Shown here in pieces: positions 1 through 4,494 of a DNA stretch of 5,015 nucleotides; the stretch's first letter is position 1; each line of letters starts with the position of its first letter. Made by a program: the position numbers and the translations under genes. This stretch comes from Clostridiales bacterium UBA4362 (lineage in GTDB: Bacteria > Bacillota > Clostridia > TANB77 > CAG-508). The notes beneath the pieces were generated by a model. It was given only the letters and a program-made list of their open reading frames with translations, ran no database searches and was not told where the DNA came from. The DNA is taken from positions 1 to 5,015 of the forward strand of contig DGSM01000101.1 in assembly GCA_002393975.1 (NCBI GenBank), given 5' to 3'.

Positions 1-340
1 GTCTTGCTTGTTCATTAGGATTGGGAACTTCATTCCATACTGCCCAGTATTCAGTAATACAACGATTCAACCATTCACCAAGGCGCCAATCAAGATCATA
101 ATTATTAAAATCCATAATCTCTTGTGCGCCAGTTTTAGTATCAGTAAATTCAAGCCATACATTAAATTTTGCGCCACTCTTATCTTCATAGGGCCAGAAA
201 TATGCGTCATACTGATGAAGCACAAATCGACCATTCCACAGCCAATCTTCTTTGAGTGACTTATTCCATTTACGTACAATTCTATTTACTTCACGCTGAT
301 ATTTCTTACGGTTCCAGACACTTCGTTTATTACGCAACAT
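1..340 (-). CDS. Hypothetical protein, aromatic-rich, C-terminus cut by window edge
   Basis: The frame is open from an ATG at 340-338 to the left edge, giving 113 residues without a stop. The start shares one base with the TGA of the gene before it (TGATG), and a GGAAG ribosome site lies 8 bases upstream, so the two are translationally coupled. The N-terminus is very basic (MLRNKRSVWNRKKYQREV), with many Arg and Lys in the first 30 residues. The rest is rich in Trp and Tyr, with about ten Trp in 113 residues, and acidic. There are no membrane segments or recognisable motifs. The basic head could bind nucleic acid, but that is a guess. It is the second gene of the leftward unit driven from the promoter at 832-872. 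I do not recognise the family. The opposite-strand frames here lack ribosome sites and do not look like genes. Confidence 0.8.
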   Translation of the reverse strand, partial: MLRNKRSVWNRKKYQREVNRIVRKWNKSLKEDWLWNGRFVLHQYDAYFWPYEDKSGAKFNVWLEFTDTKTGAQEIMDFNNYDLDWRLGEWLNRCITEYWAVWNEVPNPNEQAR

Positions 341-810
341 CAGGCGCACTTCCTTTCTTTGATAAAATCTTCCCAATAATTATAATATATATCACAAAGA
401 TCACAAACACGATCAATACAGTTGTTAATAAATTCAATCTCCCAAAGATTAGCAGAAAACTCATCAGGGATAGACCAATATTGGAACATTTTATCACTAT
501 TGGTCATGCGCTCATCTTCAAGAAGAAACTTGGAAAAATCAAAAAGTCTAAGTTCTTTTTCAGAAAACTGATCAAGAGTCATACTATGACCAAGTTCATG
601 AAGAAGCGCAAGGACGGGATCATATATGCCTGTATAGTCTAGCCCATATTCATAAAGAAACTGCTCAAACCAGCGGCAAACAGTAGGATATCCAATGCAA
701 CCAACTTGAAGGACATTATATTCTCTATCATATGCGAAATCATTTCCGAACTGGATCGCGCATTCGAAGCCATTTTCTTTGAGCCATTCCTGAAGTTTGT
801 ATTCAAACAT
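340..810 (-). CDS. Small HExxH zinc metallopeptidase-like protein
   Basis: The protein has 156 residues. HELGH at residues 71-75 is preceded by a hydrophobic helix (DPVLALL), which is the standard zincin active-site helix: two His ligands for zinc and a catalytic Glu. About 40 residues later, IPDEFSANLW (114-123) has a Glu followed by Ala three residues on, resembling the Glu-xx-Ala third-ligand helix of gluzincin-type and ImmA/IrrE-like small peptidases. These motifs are seen; activity and substrate are not known. I chose the ATG at 810-808 because AGGA lies 7 bases upstream; a TTG two codons earlier is less well placed. It is the first gene after the promoter at 832-872, with a leader of about 30 bases, and is coupled to the following gene by a TGATG overlap. 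There is no signal peptide, so it acts in the cytoplasm. Phages use such proteins against host regulators or in particle maturation, but nothing here decides between these roles. Confidence 0.72.
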   Translation of the reverse strand: MFEYKLQEWLKENGFECAIQFGNDFAYDREYNVLQVGCIGYPTVCRWFEQFLYEYGLDYTGIYDPVLALLHELGHSMTLDQFSEKELRLFDFSKFLLEDERMTNSDKMFQYWSIPDEFSANLWEIEFINNCIDRVCDLCDIYYNYWEDFIKERKCA

Positions 811-831
811 ATTCAATTCCTTCTTTTCTCA

Positions 832-872
832 TTTTCTATAAATATTATAATATATTATTTAAAAAAAATCAA
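832..872 (-). promoter_or_regulatory. Sigma-70-type promoter with 29-base shared box (copy 1)
   Basis: Read on the minus strand there is TTGATT (872-867), a 17-base spacer, and TATAAT (849-844). Start of transcription is expected near 837, about 27 bases before the ATG at 810. Positions 832-860 are identical over all 29 bases to 3896-3924 and match 27 of 29 at 1474-1502. The identity covers the spacer, the -10 and the initial transcribed region, well beyond what sigma-70 itself needs. The -35 overlaps the T-tract of the terminator at 861-895. Confidence 0.85.
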
Positions 873-895
873 ATGCGCCGAATTAATCGACGCAT
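861..895 (-). terminator. Intrinsic terminator fused to the next promoter
   Basis: On the minus strand a 9-bp stem (895-887 with 881-873, one G-U pair, 5-base loop) is followed directly by TTTGATTTTTTTT. The stop codon TAA of the gene ending at 883 lies in the loop region. The T-tract also contains the -35 element of the next promoter, so one leftward unit ends and the next begins within about 30 bases. Confidence 0.8.
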
Positions 896-1203
896 GAAAG
901 TACATAATTGTGAGGCATATAGGACTTTTGATTAGGAAAGAAAGATGTATATTCATCAATCATTTTCATCAACTCTTCATGAGGATAAGGCGTCACAGGT
1001 GGCACCATAAAATATTCACTAGGGTCTGCGTGCCAAATCATAAGGCCAAAGAAATAAGTAGAGTTATCAGGGTCCCACCCATCAATCGCAAACGCATAAT
1101 CAGATTCCTGAAACCGTTTGAATTTCTCTTCTGGAAATTCACGATATTCCTTGCGCTGAACAATGAAACCATATCCCAATCTGGAACTATAATGAACAGA
1201 CAT
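883..1203 (-). CDS. Hypothetical phage-type small protein (106 aa)
   Basis: The start is an ATG at 1203-1201 with GGAGG 8 bases upstream; that site lies inside the last codons of the preceding gene, and only 3 bases separate the two genes. The 106-residue product is soluble and rich in aromatic residues and Pro. It has a basic segment near residues 17-32 and a central Tyr/Phe/Trp-rich stretch (SDYAFAIDGWDPDNSTYFFG, about 34-53) that looks like beta strands around a turn. The C-terminal third contains a probable helix (HEELMKMIDEY). There are no catalytic or metal motifs and no membrane segments. It ends TAA inside the terminator hairpin. I do not recognise the family. It is the last gene of the unit driven from the promoter at 1474-1514. 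Confidence 0.8.
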   Translation of the reverse strand: MSVHYSSRLGYGFIVQRKEYREFPEEKFKRFQESDYAFAIDGWDPDNSTYFFGLMIWHADPSEYFMVPPVTPYPHEELMKMIDEYTSFFPNQKSYMPHNYVLSCVD

Positions 1204-1206
1204 TAA

Positions 1207-1422
1207 TTAATCCTCCATCCAATTCAAATCAATCCAAGCATAATTTTCAATACTATTCCATTGGTCCAACTCTTTAGCCGCATCCTCAGGATCATATGTG
1301 GCATCATCAGCCATTTCATCATCATAATTTTCAAGAATAAAAGCTCTTGCGCGTTCAAGATTATGAAAAAAATAGCTAGAACAATCGCGGCAAAATGTCA
1401 CTGTGTAAAAACTATCGTACAT
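1207..1422 (-). CDS. Small acidic hypothetical protein (71 aa) with CxxC
   Basis: The start is an ATG with GAGG 8 bases upstream. The 71-residue product is strongly acidic, with 11 Asp and 7 Glu against about 4 Arg/Lys. Layout: an N-terminal strand (SFYTVTF), a Cys-x-x-Cys at residues 11-14, a helix (LERARAFILENY), then a disordered-looking acidic region and a Trp-rich end. The strand-then-helix start beginning MY resembles the proteins encoded at 1575-1844 and 1847-2125, so it may be a distant relative. Such small acidic proteins in phages are often host-takeover factors or DNA mimics; that is speculation here. It is the first gene after the promoter at 1474-1514, behind a leader of about 57 bases that begins with a hairpin. 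Confidence 0.78.
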   Translation of the reverse strand: MYDSFYTVTFCRDCSSYFFHNLERARAFILENYDDEMADDATYDPEDAAKELDQWNSIENYAWIDLNWMED

Positions 1423-1447
1423 GATTGATACCTCATTTCTTATTTTC

Positions 1448-1484
1448 TTTTTAGAAAAAGAAACTTTGTTTCTTTTTCTAAAAA
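1448..1484 (-). promoter_or_regulatory. Perfect 17-bp inverted repeat at the transcript 5' end
   Basis: Arms 1448-1464 and 1468-1484 are perfectly complementary around a 3-base loop. The expected transcription start for the promoter at 1474-1514 is near 1479, so the leftward mRNA would begin inside the upstream arm and fold back at its very 5' end, leaving about 25 bases with the ribosome site free. It could stabilise the mRNA, or serve as an operator for a dimeric regulator in DNA form. The other two copies of this promoter box lack it. Confidence 0.6.
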
Positions 1485-1514
1485 TATTATAATAAATTAT
1501 TTTTAAAAAATAAA
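1474..1514 (-). promoter_or_regulatory. Sigma-70-type promoter with 29-base shared box (copy 2)
   Basis: Minus strand: TTTATT (1514-1509), a 17-base spacer and TATAAT (1491-1486). The -35 is weaker than in the other two copies. The box at 1474-1502 differs at only two positions from 832-860 and 3896-3924. It drives the genes at 1207-1422 and 883-1203. Confidence 0.78.
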
Positions 1515-1528
1515 ATAGAAATGCCGAA

Positions 1529-1560
1529 TTCCAGGTTCATCCGGACGGATTAACCTGGAA
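1529..1560 (-). terminator. GC-rich hairpin, probable end of the upstream operon
   Basis: Arms AACCTGGAA (1552-1560) and TTCCAGGTT (1529-1537) pair perfectly. An inner ATCC/GGAT stem closes a 4-base loop after one mismatch. It lies 15 bases beyond the stop of the leftward gene at 1575 and just before the promoter at 1474-1514. The T-tract is imperfect and begins several bases after the stem, so it may be a weak terminator or an mRNA 3'-end stabiliser. It stands out as G+C-rich in an A+T-rich gap. Confidence 0.5.
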
Positions 1561-1574
1561 ACCGCAGTTCCCTA

Positions 1575-1844
1575 TTAGGATTTATGAAGCCAATAATCTT
1601 CTACAGTAATAGGTACTTTCTGGATATTAAGAAATCGCACATCATTTTTAGCAGAACTTTTCGCGAAATCAATCAGGTATCCATTACTGAAAGTTGGATA
1701 CTTTTGAATATACATATTGAAATAATCATATATATATTCTTCATAAATAGAAAGAATAATTTCTTCTGCTGTGTCTTTACGATATGTAGAATAAATTACC
1801 TCTGGTTTATCTCCACCAGAAAGTGTATCAATAATTACATACAT
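1575..1844 (-). CDS. Small acidic hypothetical protein, relative of its neighbour (89 aa)
   Basis: The start is an ATG with GGAG 7 bases upstream, inside the last codons of the preceding gene; the gap between them is 2 bases. The 89-residue product starts with a hydrophobic strand (MYVIIDTL) followed by a turn, a strand (VIYSTY), and an amphipathic acidic helix (TAEEIILSIYEEYIYDYF). A second strand-rich half ends with WLHKS. The order MY-strand, strand, then helix with LSxxEE and a (D/E)(Y/W)F end matches the protein at 1847-2125, so I read the two as tandem paralogues that have diverged strongly. No catalytic motif is seen and I do not recognise the family. It ends TAA followed immediately by TAG. 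Confidence 0.8.
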   Translation of the reverse strand: MYVIIDTLSGGDKPEVIYSTYRKDTAEEIILSIYEEYIYDYFNMYIQKYPTFSNGYLIDFAKSSAKNDVRFLNIQKVPITVEDYWLHKS

Positions 1845-1846
1845 AA

Positions 1847-2125
1847 TTATTCTCCAAGAAATACTGGTTCAGTAATATAATAATCATCAAAGGAATGATC
1901 GAGCGCATAAGTGAAAGCCTCATGCTTCATTGCTTCATTAGTGCTATTCACTTCGTAACTTTCATATTCCTCATTGACAGAACAAAACCATTCATACCAA
2001 TCTTCTTCAAACAAACTCAATGCCATTTCTTCAAGTTCAGCAGGATCATTTGCGATAAAACAAAACTGTTCGGGATATTCATAATTAGAAATCAAAGCAT
2101 ACATATTAACCATACATCCTTTCAT
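1847..2125 (-). CDS. Small acidic hypothetical protein (92 aa), paralogue of the next gene
   Basis: This overlaps the end of the zinc-ribbon gene by 20 bases. Three in-frame ATGs are possible, at 2125, 2113 and 2104. The first has AAAGGA 7 bases upstream and is used here. The third gives MYALISNYEY and aligns best with the start of the paralogue at 1575-1844, but its ribosome site is 12 bases away. The product is very acidic (helix AELEEMALSLFEEDWYEWF) and has a Glu-rich middle with many aromatic residues. There are no membrane segments or metal motifs. The function is unknown. It lies in a tight leftward operon between a zinc-ribbon gene and its own paralogue. Confidence 0.75.
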   Translation of the reverse strand: MKGCMVNMYALISNYEYPEQFCFIANDPAELEEMALSLFEEDWYEWFCSVNEEYESYEVNSTNEAMKHEAFTYALDHSFDDYYITEPVFLGE

Positions 2126-2282
2126 TAATAAATCCTTTAAATTCGCTTAAAGGTTTGCCGCATTCAGGGCAGAAGCGCACTTCTACTTTTTGCTCTATTG
2201 GTTCGCTATGGGTGTCATGTCGCAATTTTGAAATAGCATTAAGATGAAAATAAATTTCATCACAATGTTTACAATAATTCAT
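2106..2282 (-). CDS. Small zinc-ribbon protein (58 aa)
   Basis: I chose the ATG at 2282-2280 because AAGGAG lies 6 bases upstream; the frame is open further back, but those starts have no ribosome site and would cross the rightward promoter. The 58-residue product begins MNYCKHCDEIYFH and has a second pair, CPECGKPL, about 40 residues later. Two Cys-x-x-Cys knuckles with this spacing are the signature of a four-Cys zinc ribbon. The segment between them carries several His. It is probably a nucleic-acid- or protein-binding adaptor. It is the first gene of the leftward cluster. I could not find a convincing minus-strand promoter in the 64-base divergent gap, although one is expected there. Confidence 0.75.
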   Translation of the reverse strand: MNYCKHCDEIYFHLNAISKLRHDTHSEPIEQKVEVRFCPECGKPLSEFKGFINERMYG

Positions 2283-2292
2283 ATTATACTCC

Positions 2293-2321
2293 TTGACTGA
2301 AATGTAATTTTTTGATATACT
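2293..2321 (+). promoter_or_regulatory. Sigma-70-type promoter for the transporter-like gene
   Basis: There is TTGACT (2293-2298), exactly 17 bases of spacer, and TATACT (2316-2321), with transcription expected to start near 2328 and GGAG at 2333-2336. It does not carry the 29-base box found at the three leftward promoters, so it may belong to another expression class. Its -35 overlaps the ribosome site of the divergent leftward gene (2289-2294). Confidence 0.78.
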
Positions 2322-2346
2322 ATTTTTAGATTGGAGTTGATTTAAT

Positions 2347-2967
2347 TTGTTAGATGTAATTAAAGCATGGTTGGCAGGAACTTTTATTGCCATATCCGCA
2401 CTTACTTATATGTCTTTAGCACCTTTTGGTCTAGGATTTAAAATCGCAGGTGCTTTATTATTTGGTTGTGGATTACTTGCCATATGTGAAGAAAATTTAA
2501 ATTTAGTAACAGGTAAATTTGGAATGTTATATGATGGCTCTTGGAATTTCCGTTAGATATTATCAATTTTCGTGGCAAATTTACTTGGAGTTTTAACGAT
2601 GTTTATTATGCGTCGTTTAGACTTCATGCCAGAATTAATTTATGAATGTGCTCAACCAATTCTTGAAAGTCGTGATGCTGAACTTTGGTATCAACATATT
2701 GCTGGTGGAATAGGTTGCGGTATATGTATTCAAATGGCTGTCAATAATTGGAAAGCAAAAGGTGAGCCACTTGGAGTTATTCTTCCTGTTGCTTTATTTA
2801 TTCTTTGTGGATTTGAACACTGTATTGCCGATGCTTTTTACTACGCATGGAGCGCATTTGAATGGCGGCACTTACTTCAAATTTTTGAAGTATTTATCGG
2901 CAATATGATAGGCGCATTTATAGTCCTACCTTCCAGTGTCCACAGTTTGCCCCATTTTCATCTCTAA
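2347..2967 (+). CDS. Formate/nitrite transporter (FNT) family channel with in-frame TAG
   Basis: The frame runs from a TTG at 2347 (GGAG 10 bases upstream; TGA in frame just before) to TAA at 2965-2967, interrupted only by TAG at codon 70 (2554-2556). Read through, it gives 206 residues with six membrane segments: about 8-25, 31-55, 71-88, 117-133, 141-167 and 177-194. FNT marks occur in both halves. These are NLVTGK (52-57), matching the omega-loop TG of TM2; the ANLLG of TM3 after the TAG; GFEH (155-158), carrying the pore-lining His; and GNMIGA (185-190) in TM6. The TAG falls in the loop before TM3, where FNT proteins have a polar residue, so glutamine fits. FNT channels are pentamers in the inner membrane carrying formate, nitrite or hydrosulfide; the substrate here is undetermined. 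At 206 residues it is shorter than the usual 250-290, with minimal termini, and TM6 ends early where the gene overlaps the opposing gene by 50 bases. Confidence 0.8.
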
Positions 2968-3406
2968 GGCATGTGCCTTTATCATCACATGAACAACGGC
3001 ATGAAAGACAATGCTTCTCAATTAGTTTAGGATTTTTAACTTGAGTCTGCATTATCATTCCGCCTTGTCGTACTGTTTGATTAACGATCTGTGGCATACT
3101 ATGATCATTCGCAAAACCGCATTCATTTCCATAGGCACAAGTTTGGCAAGTATTTACCATTTGTGAGCAATGAGGGCAAAGGAATTTATGTTTGTCATCT
3201 ATAATCCAGATCTTGATTTCATCAGGAGGAGTAGGCTGGCCGCACCATTCACAATTTATATTGTCTTTTGGATTAATATGATCACTACAAAAATCTTCGT
3301 CTGGATTTATAATTTTCTTATGTAAAGCGCAAGCAGGGGAACCGTTTTGTGCGGTTCCCTTATGCGCGCAAGTTTTACAAAAGAAAGCATTAATAGTCGT
3401 TTTCAT
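2918..3406 (-). CDS. Cysteine-rich, multi-zinc-knuckle protein (162 aa)
   Basis: The product has 17 Cys in 162 residues, arranged as pairs: C10/C13, C52/C55, C77/C80, C87/C90, C133/C136, plus C138, C140, C146 and C155. These could form three or four zinc sites. The segment CEWCG...CPHC (52-80) looks like a zinc ribbon or treble clef. The N-terminal C-x2-C, with single Cys at 26 and 40, and the C-terminal CLSCRCSC...C...C cluster repeat a similar open pattern. There is no membrane segment or enzyme motif. The start ATG at 3406 overlaps the preceding gene by 17 bases and has no good ribosome site, so it probably depends on translational coupling. It ends TAA, overlapping the 3' end of the transporter-like gene tail to tail. 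It is the last gene of the 3874-2918 operon. The specific role is unknown. Confidence 0.8.
   Translation of the reverse strand: MKTTINAFFCKTCAHKGTAQNGSPACALHKKIINPDEDFCSDHINPKDNINCEWCGQPTPPDEIKIWIIDDKHKFLCPHCSQMVNTCQTCAYGNECGFANDHSMPQIVNQTVRQGGMIMQTQVKNPKLIEKHCLSCRCSCDDKGTCLRDENGANCGHWKVGL
3337..3359. repeat. 8-bp GC-rich inverted repeat early in the Cys-rich gene
   Basis: GGGAACCG (3337-3344) and CGGTTCCC (3352-3359) are perfectly complementary around a 7-base loop. They lie about 48 bases inside the coding sequence of the gene that starts at 3406. A stable mRNA hairpin at that point could slow or tune translation of this weakly initiated gene, or it may be chance. Confidence 0.5.
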
Positions 3407-3653
3407 TTTTGATTCTATAGATTAGATCCCAATCATCAGGGAGATAAATACAATTAACATCTACTGCTCCTCCAGAGATCCATTCTTCGGCTTTGATTGT
3501 GTTAATGTAATCAAAATCTTTGGAGACTTTTTCAGTTGCTTTGCCAATGTCTTTAGCAATGACGAGCGCATAATTAGTGCGATCTTTATCTTGGCATTCG
3601 TCATACCATTCAACGGTTACGAGATAGAGACCTTTTGTCTTTTTGTCGTCCAT
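3390..3653 (-). CDS. Small hypothetical protein (87 aa)
   Basis: The start ATG shares one base with the TAA of the preceding gene (TAATG), and AGGAGG lies 7 bases upstream, a near-perfect ribosome site. The 87-residue product starts with a charged tail, then a strand (GLYLVTVEWYD), a polar turn with one Cys, a second strand (NYALVIAKD), a helix (IGKATEKVSKDF), and a strand-rich end (IYLPDDWDLIYRI). This beta-beta-alpha start resembles the general plan of the small proteins at 1207-2125, but I see no clear sequence match. There are no metal or catalytic motifs. It is the middle gene of a three-gene operon and overlaps the next gene by 17 bases. I do not recognise the family. Confidence 0.8.
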   Translation of the reverse strand: MDDKKTKGLYLVTVEWYDECQDKDRTNYALVIAKDIGKATEKVSKDFDYINTIKAEEWISGGAVDVNCIYLPDDWDLIYRIKNENDY

Positions 3654-3874
3654 TACATATCCTCCTCTGATTCAAAGTCAGGGATATTCCAGATATAATC
3701 AATCATTTCTTTTGGAGTGCGTTTAGTGGCTTCAACATGAAAAGGAACGGCAACTCCTTCACAAAAAATATCTACTTTATTACCGCCGTCTGAACTAAGG
3801 GTCGCAACAATCTTTTCACTCCTAATACGCAGACGAGCATTGCCAGGAAGTTTAAAACTCTTATAATCAGTCAT
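3653..3874 (-). CDS. Small hypothetical protein (73 aa)
   Basis: I use the ATG at 3874-3872; AAAGGAG is upstream, 11 bases from it. A GTG at 3886 overlaps that ribosome site and is unlikely. The 73-residue product has a basic N-terminal half (NARLRIRSEKIVA), then two or three short strands (KVDIFCEGVAVPFHVEATK) and a helix (TPKEMIDYIW), ending in an acidic tail that encodes the next gene's AGGAGG. Strand-strand then helix with an acidic tail is common in small phage regulatory proteins, but I cannot assign it. It is the first gene of the operon driven from 3896-3936 and is stop-start coupled (TAATG) to the next. Confidence 0.75.
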   Translation of the reverse strand: MTDYKSFKLPGNARLRIRSEKIVATLSSDGGNKVDIFCEGVAVPFHVEATKRTPKEMIDYIWNIPDFESEEDM

Positions 3875-3895
3875 GGGAAATATCACTCCTTTATT

Positions 3896-3936
3896 TTTTC
3901 TATAAATATTATAATATATTATTTTTATATTTTCAA
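3896..3936 (-). promoter_or_regulatory. Sigma-70-type promoter with 29-base shared box (copy 3)
   Basis: Minus strand: TTGAAA (3936-3931), a 17-base spacer, TATAAT (3913-3908). Positions 3896-3924 are identical to 832-860. It drives the three leftward genes from 3874 to 2918. The -10 core ATTATAAT is its own reverse complement, so it also shows a TATAAT towards the rightward mini-gene at 3951, but there is no matching plus-strand -35. Confidence 0.85.
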
Positions 3937-3950
3937 TTAGGAGTATTAAT

Positions 3951-4022
3951 ATGTTTTAGGTTTTATTAATTGGAATAGTTTTATTTATTATTATTGAATT
4001 AGAAGAACGTTTAAAAAAATAA
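3951..4022 (+). CDS. 23-residue membrane peptide with TAG as codon 3
   Basis: The ATG at 3951 has AGGAG exactly 7 bases upstream, as good a ribosome site as any here. In the standard code it stops at once (ATG TTT TAG). With TAG as glutamine it reads MFQ, then a 13-residue hydrophobic stretch (VLLIGIVLFIIIE), a charged tail (LEERLKK) and TAA at 4020-4022. That is a single-pass membrane peptide with a cytoplasmic amphipathic end. The stop is followed at once by a strong terminator, so the unit is complete. Small one-helix phage peptides can be holin- or spanin-like, superinfection-exclusion or enzyme-modulating; the sequence does not decide. The early TAG would make its synthesis wholly dependent on TAG decoding. 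No clear plus-strand promoter was found. Confidence 0.65.
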
Positions 4023-4051
4023 GTAGAAGGAAATGCTTCTACTTATTTTTT
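4014..4051. terminator. Bidirectional intrinsic terminator
   Basis: A 15-16-bp perfect stem (arms 4014-4029 and 4036-4051, 6-base loop) has a GTAGAAG core flanked by A-tracts on the left and T-tracts on the right, so it works in both directions. It overlaps the TAA of the rightward mini-gene and lies 2 bases from the TAA of the leftward gene ending at 4054. Confidence 0.9.
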
Positions 4052-4053
4052 AT

Positions 4054-4479
4054 TTACCAACCCATTTTATCAAAGAACTTATTCATGGTAGCACTAAAAT
4101 CATCCCGCACTTGCGCACCGACTTCTTTTGCTTTTTGTTTATTACCATGAAGAAGAATATTAAAGTCTTCAAGAGTAGTGCTATACTTAGCAAACGCAGG
4201 CACAAGTTGTAAGAAAGCTTTCATGAGATCAATAACTGAATTAGCATCAATTACATAATCATCAATGAGAGTGCCATCTGGCACACCTTCACCATGCGCA
4301 AAATATTCTTCAACAAAATCATTCCATGCGTTAGCAACTTCTTCTGCGGCTTCTTTAACCATACGCTCACTTTTGCGGGCCGCAAGTTCATTATTAAGTT
4401 GGCTAGTAAAAGCATTTGCGAGTTTAGAGGGATCTCCTTCAAAAGCATCAAGGAGTTTTTTCATATCAAAATCATACAT
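4054..4479 (-). CDS. Alpha-helical hypothetical protein (141 aa)
   Basis: The start ATG has AAAGGA about 10 bases upstream and lies 15 bases after the TGA of the preceding leftward gene. A second ATG (codon 6, MKKLL) is possible but has no better site. The 141-residue product appears all-helical and acidic: helices around MKKLLDAFEG, PSKLANAFTSQLNNEL, a long one rich in Ala/Glu (ERMVKEAAEEVANAWNDFVE), and further ones at 79-98 and 115-138. There is no Cys, no membrane segment and no motif. Such helical proteins can be scaffold-, tail- or decoy-type components; I do not assign one. It ends TAA at the bidirectional terminator and is the last gene of a unit entering from the right edge. Confidence 0.82.
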   Translation of the reverse strand: MYDFDMKKLLDAFEGDPSKLANAFTSQLNNELAARKSERMVKEAAEEVANAWNDFVEEYFAHGEGVPDGTLIDDYVIDANSVIDLMKAFLQLVPAFAKYSTTLEDFNILLHGNKQKAKEVGAQVRDDFSATMNKFFDKMGW

Positions 4480-4494
4480 ATTATTAGTTTCCTT

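Noticed and set aside
256..642. Rightward open frame of 128 codons
   Set aside because: It is antisense to the metallopeptidase-like gene and the partial gene, has no ribosome site, and encodes an unnatural run of Ile, Lys and Phe typical of an opposite-strand shadow.
2283..2393. Longer N-terminus for the zinc-ribbon gene
   Set aside because: The extra codons cross the rightward promoter and transporter start and have no ribosome site, while the internal ATG at 2282 has AAGGAG at 6 bases.
2873..2892. 9-bp inverted repeat around TACTTCAAA, possible terminator for the leftward operon
   Set aside because: The loop is 2 bases, no T-tract follows on either strand, and it lies within transporter coding sequence.
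2572..2967. Separate gene starting at GTG 2572 downstream of the TAG
   Set aside because: There is no ribosome site, and it is in the same frame as the upstream half and completes the FNT fold; two genes would each be half a channel.
2347..2967. Transporter as a pseudogene with a nonsense mutation
   Set aside because: No frameshift or other decay is seen, the promoter and motifs are intact, and two other genes in the window show the same in-frame TAG behaviour.
2966..2979. Short hairpin AAGGC/GCCTT just after the transporter stop
   Set aside because: A stem of only 5 bp with a poor T-tract, inside the opposing coding region; too weak to call a terminator.
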